DNA from: Mya arenaria | Taxonomy: Eukaryota > Mollusca > Bivalvia > Myida > Myidae | Reading direction: 5' to 3' | DNA: 64,000 nucleotides | Assembly: GCF_026914265.1 (NCBI RefSeq) | Contig: NC_069124.1 | Span: 58,930,589 to 58,994,588, forward strand | Shown here: positions 48,401 through 60,900 of the stretch, one piece after another | Numbering within the stretch: position 1 is the first letter of the stretch | How the letters are laid out: each line of letters opens with the position of its first letter | Program-made: the position numbers and the translations under genes | The notes under the pieces: generated by a model | Told to the model about the DNA's origin: nothing | Database searches by the model: none | What the model saw: only the letters and a program-made list of their open reading frames with translations

Positions 48401-51312
48401 TGTCTCTGCTAAGATATTTCATTGAAATTTTAATTCTTAACGAATATTCGAATACCCATTTTGGTATCCGAATACTTGCGTGATATCCGGATACTCGGAT
48501 ATTCGCTTCCATCCCTACAAAATACTGTTACCTTTAAAGTTTTGAGAAGCACAGTTGGTAGAACAAATTCTAACAACAACACTACTTATTTGAAACATAT
48601 TCTTTAATAGGAAACAGGGATTGGGTCTGAGGGACCTAGGGTCAAGGTCACTGTCATTGAAAAAAGAAAAACAGTTGAAACTGATTATCTTCAGTTATGG
48701 TTGATAATTGTCACCAAACTTGGTGTGTAGAAAGAATTTATGGAGACCTTTCATGGGATTGTGTTAACATACCGGTACACACAACACGCACACAATCAGC
48801 TGACATATAATTCTCACAACACAGGCTGAAGTTCTTCTGTCAATCATTGAAAACCTGGTTTTGTCGCATTGCGTCATTTCTTGTTTTACATATTTAATTA
48901 CTAATTGATTTAAGATTTCTTTTTTCTTCACTAGTGCGGACTGCAAAAATAGGACTGTGAGACATGCCTATCACGTGTTTTGCCAGGGCTGTGGTGAGGC
49001 GAAAAAGAAGTGTACAAAATGTGGAGAAAAGAAAGATATTGTCCAGCAGTAAGTTGCAGTGAAAATGCCATTATTTCATGCTGAAGTTTCTTTCATGTTT
49101 CCTTAAATATTAAATTTTAACTATCACCTTAACTTTAATCATCATATTTTCCCCAATTTTTTGGTTGTTAATGGTTGTGTTTTTCTCTAGTCAATACACT
49201 CATGTTTATAAATACTATAATTCATTTCAAACAGAAACTTAGTTTTCTTGCAAAACCAAGTAAAATGTTCATGTTGCTTAAGTGGTCGACATTTGCACAA
49301 GCCTACAAGCTCTAAACTGGTAGATTGCTTTCAGGGCTTTTTTAAATTATCTTCTTTACAAAGAAATTTTTGATGGAAAGTACTAGTATAAGGATTTGGG
49401 CTTGTTCATCCCAAATTTTTATTTCAATGACTTTTATTTCAGGCCATCCCTCTCTGATGCTGCCTTAGCTTCCCAGGATCGGGAGCTGCAGTTTGAGTTG
49501 GAGCAGTTGCAAGAAAGAAAACGACGTAAGGCTTGGTTTTAAAAACATTGCTTGAATAAATCTCATTATTTGACATACATTAGTTTTTTATGCATGCAAG
49601 ACAATTTACAGCGAGAATTGTATTTGAAGGACTAACTGGCACTTCTGTTTTGAAATGTTTTTCCCAGGACATTTTAGACAATCATTGTTGCAAACAAAGT
49701 AACAATTGTATGAATTGATAAAAGTTGAATATTATTGAAACATTTAACTTCCAGTTGAGTTTAAATCAAAGGCATTATCTAAGACATGCAAAAAAAGTTT
49801 GGTTTAAAAACAACACTACATGTACACTAGCGCACGCCAATGGAAAATTGTGATGTAAAGATGGCTGATGTGGTTACGATCACTTTTTTTGCATGTTGTT
49901 TTGTGTGCTTTAGTTTTCAAAGATGCCATTAGTCTTGTGATTTCCATTTGTAAATAATATGTTGTATATTGTGCATGAATTAGTTCTCAATTTCTAATGA
50001 TTGTTTTACCTATGTAATGGTAAACTTGGAACATTATGCTCTGACAATCTTTATTATCTCATCTGTGTAGCCATCATTCACTCATGGTCTCCCATTCCAA
50101 AAAATCTAGCAACTTACAAGCAAATGCACTGCATAAGTTTTTGTTGTCAGTTTTTTTTACGCTAGATTTTAGTTCAATGAAAGTTCACACAGAGTAAAAA
50201 CATAATTTATATTTACTTGCACCATTTTTCAATCATTCATTACAATTTTGTGTTCAGTTTTAGATTTTCCAAACAATACCACTTTTTGACTAGAACCTGC
50301 AATAAATCAAGAACTATGCAAGCTAGGCTTATGAAACCTGGTATGTTTGATGAAGGGTCATAGATAATGCGTGTCATATTTGTTTTTGTCTGACAAAACA
50401 TTTGACTACAATGACAAAACAAATAGCCACCAACTCCTTGATATTAATATCATATCAGAAACCGTTGTTTTTCATCACTAATTGGCTTGCACTTATTAAA
50501 GGAAAGATATTCTAACACCCTTTTTATATGCTGTGACATCCCTAGTTAGGTTTATATGGGCACGAGACAAGTCTTCAAACTTGATTGTTGGAACACAGGC
50601 CACAAGTAACAAGTATTATGGAATATCTTGTGTCAGGATTAAGCATGTTGCAGCATTTAATGCGTGTCTGAATGCAACTTCAGCATTTATAGTCATTCAC
50701 AATTTCTTTCATAAGAATATGCTAGCACACTTCATGGAATTGATTCCATTTCATTCACAATTCAAACAGAATGAACACAAATAAATATGCGGTCAATGCA
50801 AAAGAGTATTACTAAGTCTTGTGCTTTGAAAGGATCTGCTTGTTTTAGATCAGTAAATTAGTTGTATGTACCGGTATACAAAAATGTATATATTAAGACA
50901 AGTGTGTTTATCTTTCAAATTTATTGCCATTATCAGGGTGTGTTTTCTTACTGATTTTACAGGAACATTCATGAGACTGCAGGAAAAGGGCATGCTGACA
51001 TCTTTAGGAGACCCAAAGGCTGGTGGTGTGGAAGAATATGATGATGAGGACAGTAATGATGAGCTGGAAAATGAGGATACGGACGCTGATGGTAGTGGAA
51101 TGGCTCCACATGATGCATTGGATGAGGTTCCTGATCACACTGTTGCAGGAATAAAGGCATCAGTTACATTGGGTCATGATGTTACAGAAACTCCATGCCT
51201 AAGTGATGTAGCCGAGACCAAGACTGCAACTGATAGGAAAAGTGATGATGCTGATCTGTGTGCACAAACAGTTGACTTAAATATTTCCTCTAAAGAAAAT
51301 GTGGAATCGTAA
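45485..51312 (+). CDS. C9orf85 homologue, CxxC-rich small protein
   Basis: Exons: 45485-45693, 48935-49048, 49443-49525, 50963-51312; 756 bases, 251 aa. The N-terminus MSSQRGNVKKSGPPKYQN, TKKIVNTEVAGVCKKCKDVIEWKIKYKKYKPL and the second exon match human C9orf85, a conserved protein of unknown function. Four CxxC pairs (CKKC, CADC, CQGC, CTKC) between about residues 44 and 105 suggest a zinc-binding fold, as inference. The human protein is about 180 residues or less; here the last exon adds a long acidic tail rich in D and E (EEYDDEDSNDELENEDTDAD) with no recognised domain. Intron 1 (3.2 kb) holds a SINE and a hAT element. It converges with TIMM44. Confidence 0.88.
45800..46090 (+). mobile_element. 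tRNA-derived SINE
   Basis: The head has a box A-like 'gctcagtcagtagg' near 45816 and a box B-like 'gggtttgtgcc' near 45855. The body includes 'ccgcttcagagtctttgacg', 'gactctacgcgtccatatcc' and 'cccagcgctaagtattctg'. The same body occurs in reverse orientation twice in tandem at 63389-63776, and a decayed piece lies near 53700-53790. Confidence 0.75.
46091..47366. other. Intron 1 of the C9orf85 homologue, no gene
   Basis: It begins with a dispersed repeat ('gggctctcgcgagggggcga', 46085-46200). The remainder is AT-rich with nothing recognised. Confidence 0.45.
47375..48517. mobile_element. Non-autonomous hAT element with perfect 8-bp TSD
   Basis: The terminal inverted repeats start TAGGGATGGAA at 47375 and end TTCCATCCCTA at 48517. 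Subterminal repeats of 'ggatatc/ggtatccg/gaatattcg' type lie at both ends. The element is flanked by the identical 8-bp CAAAATAC at 47367-47374 and 48518-48525. An 8-bp duplication plus (C/T)AGGGATG ends defines hAT. No transposase is seen in the 1143 bp, so it is non-autonomous. It lies in intron 1 of the C9orf85 homologue. Confidence 0.92.
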
Positions 51313-51989
51313 GAATATTCCAAAGTAACACTTTAAGCCTTTACATAACATTGGGTTTTATGTCACCTGCAGATGGCGAATAACTTTGTCCGTTCAGTGT
51401 TGTCATCATCTGAGCCACTTTCATTTAAATTTGGTAGTCTTCAAACATTGTATGCACTATGGTCATGGTCAGTTGATGATTCTCTAGATCTTTGGGGCAA
51501 TAGGTCAAAATGATCCTTATTAGAAAATTATGGGTTAGTTCAAAAGTTGAATTAAAAATCTTTAACATTTTTATAATTTATTTTTATTAAAAAAAGAAGC
51601 TCGTGTAACAGTATTGTATTCTTAACAACTGAAATTAACTATTGGCAAATGTTTAAGTTACAATATTTGTTCATCAAACATTGTTACAAGATGTTTTTAG
51701 AAATACAATATATGTATATAGCAATGTATTAATAAATCCTGAATCATTTGCTTTAGTTTAACAAGTGACATTCCTAAAAAGTATAATGTATCACAGATAC
51801 AATGACGTTTTTTAAAAGCATCAGTGTTAACCACATACAACATATTGGCATCAATCATGCCTTTACGTTCTTCTGTAATGGTAGTTATTCTCCCAACTCG
51901 CATGTCACACAAGAGCATGCTTGAAGCTGGTCCACTTGCTTCAGATAGCATTCTACATGACTACACCACACATGATGAGCCGCTGTGTT
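51313..51989. other. Convergent 3' ends of the C9orf85 homologue and TIMM44
   Basis: A plus-strand AATAAA at 51731-51736 is a candidate signal for the C9orf85 homologue. TTTATT near 51577-51588 (AATAAA on minus) is a candidate for TIMM44. If both are used, the two transcripts overlap by about 150 bases. Earlier signals could avoid this. Confidence 0.45.
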
Positions 51990-54900
51990 TTAGAAGAACT
52001 GCTCTTGTGAACTGGCTGAGATATCCAGTAGTCGCCATGCTGCCCGAGGATTCAACTCCTCAGGATCTCGACATAATGCCCATACGTAGTTTGTCCGCAT
52101 AACTTTGTTCTGTAGGAATAAATACATGAAAATATCAATAATTGAAAATCTGATTATACGAACCAGCATGCAATTAACATGACCCAAATGTGAGCATAGC
52201 TCCAACTCATCCACTTCGGAGGATGTCAAAGTGCTCAACATAATCCATTGGATTATATATTTCCTTTATTGGTCAATTGAATACTTGGACAAGTAGCATC
52301 GTGTTAATTGTCTAGGAACAGGAATCAAGTTATGCATTTTGTAAACTATGTGAAGCATTATTGCTCAATGTATTTAATTTCCCTAGTAATATTTTTAGGG
52401 TTTTATTTAGATTTCGCATGTATGATGGACTTGACAGTGATACAGTTTGCATTAGATAAGTTGCCAAATTCTGCAACACATTATTAACACTAGAACTGAG
52501 CATCTTGAAATGCAACAATGCCACTTACAGGGTCACCCTCGACCACCTTTCCTTTGGAATCTCTGACTACAATGATTTGCTGAGCGATGAATGTGATGAC
52601 TAGCACTGGGCCTTGCTCCATTATCTTCCCTGCAGCAACCTGCAAACATGATAATAATATATGAACATGTACCATAGAAACTATTCAATCCTTAAATATT
52701 GTAACTGATGGAACACTGAAGTGACTGAAATTACTTAACATGCAGAATCATCTGAAACTACTCTAGTGTGCTGTCATATATTAAGTCTCAACAAGAAGCT
52801 TTGACATATTTCACAATTTCTTTTCCCACAAGCAATTGATGTACAGTTAGACAAGCAAAGAAATATACTTAAAAAAGTATTACACTTACATCAACCCCAC
52901 TGATGTCGAGAATATGGCTGTCTAACTTGAGACCCTGAGCCTTTGCCTGTGTTATTGGATGAACCAACACATTATATGGCTGAAATATTTAAAAAAATAT
53001 AAGCTAAATGGACAAACAATAGTGTAAAAACTATTATTTTAATGTTTATGATTCAATTTTTCTCTGAAATTAAAAAATTGTCAAGCTTTATAGAATCACT
53101 ATCATCATGTTCAATGGATCTACATCAAGTAATTGATTTGGTGGATCATTTCTTTATATTTCATGAATAATATATAAAAACAAATCACACAAACATGTTG
53201 TTTAAAAACTTTTATATCTATACATTTCAGCGTTACGCCTTCATCAGTAATTGTAGAAAGAAAGTGACATCAAATCATACATACTGTTTAATGACGGCAG
53301 GTCATGAAGTGGCAAAACCAATGACTTTTATAGAAACAGAAATATGATATAGACACACATATATATGTATACATCTACTACACAACCTACATGTTTGTGT
53401 AATAAATGACAGTTTACTTCTATCCTACTTACTGCTTCATAACACCAGTCTTTTAAAATTTCTTCTTCACCTCGACACAATGACTGCAATGAAAAGGAAT
53501 TTGTATTAGATAAAATTGAAATGCCTTCTTGAACATACATTGACTGTTTACCATTGGTAACAGGATGTCTCTGACTAGCACCATTGAAGTTTTTCAAGTC
53601 TAATATTAGATTTTATTTATTAATGTGTTTTCATAACAAAACATAATGCTCATTGAACTGCTTCATGTCCATGCAAACATTGAACAGTTTTTGATATTGT
53701 AAAAATTGCGACCTATAGCAGCGCTTTAGGCATGGCTGCCATAATTCTGCCGATACCAAAAATCGTAAAGACTTCTGCCTCTATTTATATGGACTTTATT
53801 TATGACCTGATGTGTTTTTTGTCAATGACATAATTATTGAATCATTCAAGTTAAGGTTATACATTTGGGATTCAATGTTGAATAGCACTTAATGTCTGAA
53901 TTGTTAATGCACCTGTAAGTATAATTTAGGTGCCCCTCAATAAAGCAAAAGACATGCTATATCAGATGTTTTAATAATGAAATTATTAATTGTCTGAAAA
54001 AGGTTACAACAATAATTATGGACTTCCAATTAGCTTCTATTGTTTCTTCATCTTACAACATAATACATGTACCTCTAAAAGATTTGGTATCACAAAGTAC
54101 TGGCACCATTGAACAAACTCGTCTTTATCAAAAGTTGGATCCATTTTGTTGATTTCTGTTAATACTTCTGACATTTCTGTACTTGAAAACATACCACCTG
54201 GAACATAAGCAAACTATTCAGCACAAGAGACACTTGAACAGATTGTTTAAACGTTTCCAACCCTGGTTTGACCAACAAGTGTAAGAACTGGAAAATAAAT
54301 AAAGTAATTTAAAGTTCATTAAATTATATCCCAATAAATGCTTTCCCGGTAGGATCTAAGGTTCACCCATAGGAGAACATTTCGCCCATAGAAGAACGTC
54401 TATTTGAACATTTTCCATTGGCCAAACAGAAGCAGCATTACTTACAAGCCAGAATTGCTCAGATTGTAGAACAGAGTACAGTCGAAACTCGATGGCTCGA
54501 TATTCTAGGGACTGGCAAAACAACTTCGAGCCTCGATATATATCGAGCCAAGCGGCATTGCTTACAGAATGTTATTTTTTTATTTGTTACAAAAAGTCTT
54601 ATTTACCTCGTTTGTTATTAGCTACGCTATCTCCGCAAGAGAAGAGTATTTATTGGACATAGTAACGCATCGTAAAGTTCGTAACATGACTTATTTGATA
54701 CTTAGAAAATATCGTTTGAGTTTTTCATTTATTATTGAAATACATTTATGCGAAAACAACAGACAAGCAATTGTTAACAGTGGGTAACACAAACATAGCT
54801 TATAAGTTATATCAAAATGCATAGAAATTTATAGATGGATAACAATAAGAGACAGAACTTAAAGTGATGGCATTTTTATTCAAACTGTTAAAGCATTTAA

Positions 54901-57900
54901 ATTTGATTATAATTATAATTCCAGTCAAGCAATTTGAATCGATCAGCGCCTTGTGCTAAATGAAGCCAAGCAAACAAATCAAGGTGTGAGATTCTTAACT
55001 GAACCCGAGAAAATGACATCGACCCAAGCAAAGAAATTTAAGTGTGAAATTCTTGTTTGGGACCGCGAAAACGACTTCGAGCGTGGAGAAATATTGACCC
55101 TCAAGATATCAAGCATTCCGATTGAATTTTATATGAACAAAGAGTAAATAAAACTCGGTCCTTTTAATCCGGTTCGAGCCAACCAGAATATCGAGCCATG
55201 AGATATCGAGCCAACGCGTTTCGACTGTAGTTGAAATACAAGATATGAATATCTACGGTGTAGGTCCAAACACACCATTGCTGATTTTTGTTAATTATAC
55301 TATTTCAAATGCAAATTTCGTCTGTCAGTTTGTGAATTTTTTAAATTGTGTCACATTAGAGCTGCCTATGTTCCAATTTAAAAAGGGCATTAACTTCAAT
55401 TGAACACAGACTGTCAGTTGAACTTCTAATCAGCTGTATAATAAATAGCAATTAGGAAATAAATGGCATTTAATAAGGAAGGAAATACAGACCATTCTGA
55501 ACATAAATGTACAATCAGATCTTGCAATTACGAATTATTTGACCCTAAAAGGTGTACACATGTTTACATGAATAAACTAATAACAAAAGCAAGAAAACTT
55601 TTTTTAACTCTATGAAAAAAGCAACTTACCAAACACACTGGTGATTTTCTCTGTGAAGAATTTGGTACCTCTTACAACAACATTGTCGCTTTCATCATAC
55701 TTGGTTTTTAGGTCAAAGATTTCTGCAAAAAAGGGTATTCATGATTACTTCATAGTGACAGTAAAAAGAGTGATACAGGGTGAACATCAGCGTCTATAGA
55801 TCTTCAGTCGCAAGATGGGCTGGATTCAACAATTATTACACCCAAAGTTAGTGGCCTTTCTACACAGTTGCACATTGTACTGAGTAACATTTGTAAAGTT
55901 CACACAAATATCTGCAAAACACTTCGAGTCATAACCAATGAATTTTTTGCACAACACCAACATCAACAAGGCTACAACAATACACTACCCTGTTTTCTTT
56001 GAAAAACATTAAGAGTCCAAAAAACAACAAATGACTTTATAGACAAGAAAGGCTGTTAATTAGACCAAAATGTAAATGAGGCACTTTTTTATTAAGGCTT
56101 CGATGCCGTACCATCAAGTTTAAAGAGCCACAAACAGAATCATACAGAAATAATTTACCTAAATTCTGTTTCAGATACTGGAAAGTTTTGAATATATCTT
56201 TGTTTTATCATATCTTATTTCATGGAAAAATTTAAATGACTGATTATCTGACTATTAATATCACAGATTTTGATTGATCTGAAGCTAGATGTATAAACAG
56301 GCATCTTCTTTGGCATCAAATGATTACATTTGATATTTGGTTGTCTTATAAAATTCCAATAATGTGGAAAAACAATTATATTTCATTTCACACTTGTGAA
56401 TAAGAAGTCATGAGGAAACATTAATATTCAAAACTTTAAATGAACTTACTATTTACAATTTCATTATTTTCTTTAAAAGACGTCCAGCTATTTTTCCACC
56501 TGGAGTCTTTGTGTAGTGCAATCCCAATTGTCTCACTGAAAATACAAACACAGTGTGAGAAGTATTCAATTAGCTTCAAAGTTGTGAATCAGGTATTACC
56601 CGGTAATATAAATTTCACTTTTCAAGATAAAACTTCATACAGTTTTATAATATCATTTATAATCAAAATACATTACAACCTCGGAAACAATATAAAAATA
56701 ATTTTGGGAAAGTGAACACACAATGAGTCAAGTTAAGATGATATGTATATCATTTGTCATGCATGGATGTGACACAAAATTTCAATGTGTACAACATATG
56801 TCACAAACTTTACCCCTCTGATAGATAATATACATACTTACTTGTCTGGTTCATAAATCTTGGCAGTATCACCATCAACCTTTTCCGTTCTCATCCATAA
56901 CTTGTCTGAAGATGGGAATTACAAATAGTTTAATCCATACAATTCAAAACAACTATATTTAATCAATTTTCTTTTTTACGTTTATACATTAACTTTATAC
57001 TCAGAATGGGAACCAGAAGTACCATGCAATAATAAGCCATTTCAAAATATGCAACTACTTCTTGCAAGTTCAACTTGACAATATTGTACAAAACATTTAA
57101 CAGTTAATAATAATTGTACCTGGTGCCCTGTATGGCCGATCGCTCTTGGGTAAAGTGTCATCTATCTCATCTCTAACCACTTTCACACCCTAAAAATAGG
57201 AAATAATCCCAAGGAATAAAAATGAGAAATAGATATTAACTTATCTTCCTAACATGCTGTTCTTCTATTAAAATTTCACTATTAAAACAACACATGCTCA
57301 TGTCGGATGAGGAAAGTACGTTTTTTCCAAATATTCAGGATACATAGGTAAAAAATAGCACAATAGATAGAATAACATTTAAATCATTATGAAAGGGACT
57401 CTTCTACATTTTCATGATGGTGACAATGTTTATAAAATGTGTCTGAATTGAGTTACTTTATTTACCGATATCCTTATGAACAAGCAGCAAACTATATCTG
57501 ACAGATGCTCATTATAATCAAAGTTTGTAAAATCAAGCCTATAAAAAAGGTTGTAGAAACAAAAGTTTCATGAAAATAACACTTTTTGGTTATTGTATTA
57601 ATTACTATTAACTTCAGGCATAATAATAGCAAAATAAAGCCATTTTGTCTTTTTATAAAACTTATTACGTCAGGCTAACTATTGTTCAAGTAATTTCTTC
57701 ACATTACACATGATATCTAAGATTTCTTTGTCTGACCAGAAAAATTAACATGTTTAGAGAAAGTTCCTTGAAGCAGATTTAGGCAACTATGTATCTCCCA
57801 CCAACATACCTGTGACATAGTTTTGAGTGGTGTACTGTCCCCTATTCTCTTGCCATGTTCCCGTAACACCTCCCCCGCCTTGCCTGCTGTCTTTGTGAAC

Positions 57901-60900
57901 TCACTTGTGATCTCCTTGCCCTTCTTCATATACTCGGACTTGGACACCTCCTCATACGTCTGGAAATAAACTTATCTTAAACATGCACTCTAACTCCCAA
58001 ATAAGATGTACCACAGTTAAAACAATTGTTTTAAATTACCGAAAGATAATTTATAGTGAAAACAATGGTTGTTATGAAGGATATGTTTAATTTGAAAGAA
58101 CAGAAAACATGGTGTTTCTAACTATGAGACGATAGTTGTTCACTGTTAATCTTTTAAGACCCACTAGTATTTAATATTTGTGTGCTTTCAGCTATTAAAT
58201 ACAGTTACAATCTTGTTACAGTCATTAATATTTTCCATTAATGCATTATTTAGTAACTGTAAGTAATTAATCATTTACCACTAAAAATAATGTTTGTTTA
58301 ATGTTAGACATGTGTATGTATTGTTTTGAAATATGAGTGTCACTTTTATGAAATATGAGTGTCACTTTTATGAAATATGACTGTCACTTTTATGAAATAT
58401 GAGTGTCACTTTTAAAGTTACAACATAGACACATGACTGCTAATTGACTTCTGATAAGAAAACCCCCAGGAAACTCTCACATGCTAATTTTAAATCTTAT
58501 TACAGAATTATAATGTTATAATAGCCAAGCAGTGCCATACACAGTGATCTTAAAGGGACTGAAACACAAATATTGCTTACAACTGATTCATAGCCTTGAC
58601 ATTATTGAAAAGAACTACATGTATTTACAGACTTCATCATAAACAAATAATGAAACCTTTATCTACTAACTTACCTCTGACAGTTTTTCTTTCACATCCT
58701 CAAATCCTTTCTTCAATGTGTCTGAACCTTTAGATGTCTCTGCCTCAATTTTTTCCTATAATAAATGTACATATTATTTTTATATTATTTTAAAAATGTA
58801 TTAATAGCGATAATTTGGCGCTTTTAACTCAGATTTTGTGGCCATGTAGCTACTAATTAAAACAATTTTTTTATCAAGGATAATATTTTTTATCTTTACA
58901 CAAAACATAACCTTTCTTTGTTTTGATCATTAAAGTCAAATTATTTAATCATGATAATGCGTTAAAATTAAAAAATATTTTTGCATCTACCTAAGTTGTG
59001 TGCCATTAATGATTGAAATTCATGCTACAAAAATAATCTTAACTTCTTAACATCTAAATCAGCATCAATACCACAATTATTGTATTTAATTCTGAACACC
59101 ATCTCTCCAATGAACAGGCACCAAAATACATTATCTATTGCTATGTACATAAATCCTACTAACAAACTTTTTCCTTGCTTCCTTGATGGCATCTGATGTC
59201 TCTAGCTTCTTCTTTTCATCCCTGAACTTCTTTAAGTTCTCCTGAGGAGATAAACAGACAGGTAAAACTAATGTGAAACGATCAGCTACTTGGAAATGAT
59301 TCAATTGAAGCGTGATTACTTCATTTATATAATATCTAATATACAATATGACTAAACAAATTTACTGACATTCACTGCAGTCATCAAAATTATACTTTTG
59401 TATGGACAAGCCCAAATTCTTATTCTATTGCTTGCAGCTAGGCATCAATTTTTTTAACAAGACCTGCTAAATAAAATTCAGAATTTTAGGAAGCCCATAA
59501 GACATTTCACCAGTGCAGGGCTTGAGGGCTTGTGTTTCAATTTCGACCACAGTTCACTAAACAATCTTCAATGCTGTAAAAATATCAGACCTACATGTAC
59601 AGATATGTTCAGTACTTACGTTAAGACTTGTATCCTTTTCTAAGCCCTCTTTGACGTTGTCATATATAGATTTGAAGAAGCCTTTCCTGCCATCTGAGTA
59701 ATGTCGGGACTAATAAAAAAAAGAAAAAAGTAACTGCTACTGTATTACTGAGGACTGGTTCAATTCTACAATCCATAGATTGGATACTATTTGGAACGAT
59801 TACACTTTAACATATAATACAATTATATAATTGCTACTGATAAATAGATACCTTTGCTGATTTCCATTGTAGTTTACAAATTATCAAGAATCATAAAATC
59901 AATCATAGGAAAACTGCTTTTTAAAAAAGTTTAGAGTACATGTAAGTCATCATGTTGAGTCACAAAATGTTTTAAACTTAAAGGAAAACCTAAATGAGTA
60001 TTAAAAGATAAGGAATTAATTTAACAATGCAATAAAGTTATAGTTAAAATGTAGGTCTCCTATGCACTTACCTGGGATACCACTACTTGATGTGATGAAG
60101 TTTGTTCGTGGGAAAGACAGTGTGAGGTGGGAAGGACATTCTGACATGCCTTGCTTTGGGTTCCAAGCAAGCCCTAAAACAGAGACAAGATGGTACTATT
60201 TTTATTATAAATATATTTTACAGTTTTGCAATTAATAAAAAGTAACTTAGATGTCACTATATGTACACAAACTTAGCATGTTCATCATTGTGTACATTAG
60301 TGATTGGATTGTGTTTATCAACAATGCACAGTAATTTTAGATTTCTTTGGTGTAAATGAAAACAGAGTTTGACTGATCAGATTTTGGGCATGTCCAAAGT
60401 GAAAGTCCTTACTTTGTGGATAGTATTAGAAAGATTTTGTCTGAAATTGTTTTTGTAAGAAATTGCCAATAAAATGACTATTAAATTTATCCTTACATTC
60501 TAAAAAGAAAAAATCTAAAATTTATTACATGGTTGGTGTCTATGATGAATCTCTTAACCTGATACATTATACCTGTAGATTCATCTAGGGTTCTGTAGTC
60601 AAACCCTTCTTCATGAAAAAAAGGAATGGCAGAAATTTCTCTTGCAAATGTGTGATGATTTAGAAAGATGCTATAAAAATTATAAATGTTTGGTCATGTA
60701 GCACTGTTCAGTGTTTGACAAAAAGACTTTTAGAAAAGGAGTCCACCGAACTCCTTAATTCCAAAATCAATCATTCCAGCATAAAATTGAGGAGTCCAGA
60801 ATAAAAATAAACAATTTCAGGTTAAATAACTTTTTATTGAATAATTTCAGAGTATTTGGTATTGCTTTTCCTGTTGGGCAAACTAGAGATCTGTATTCTG

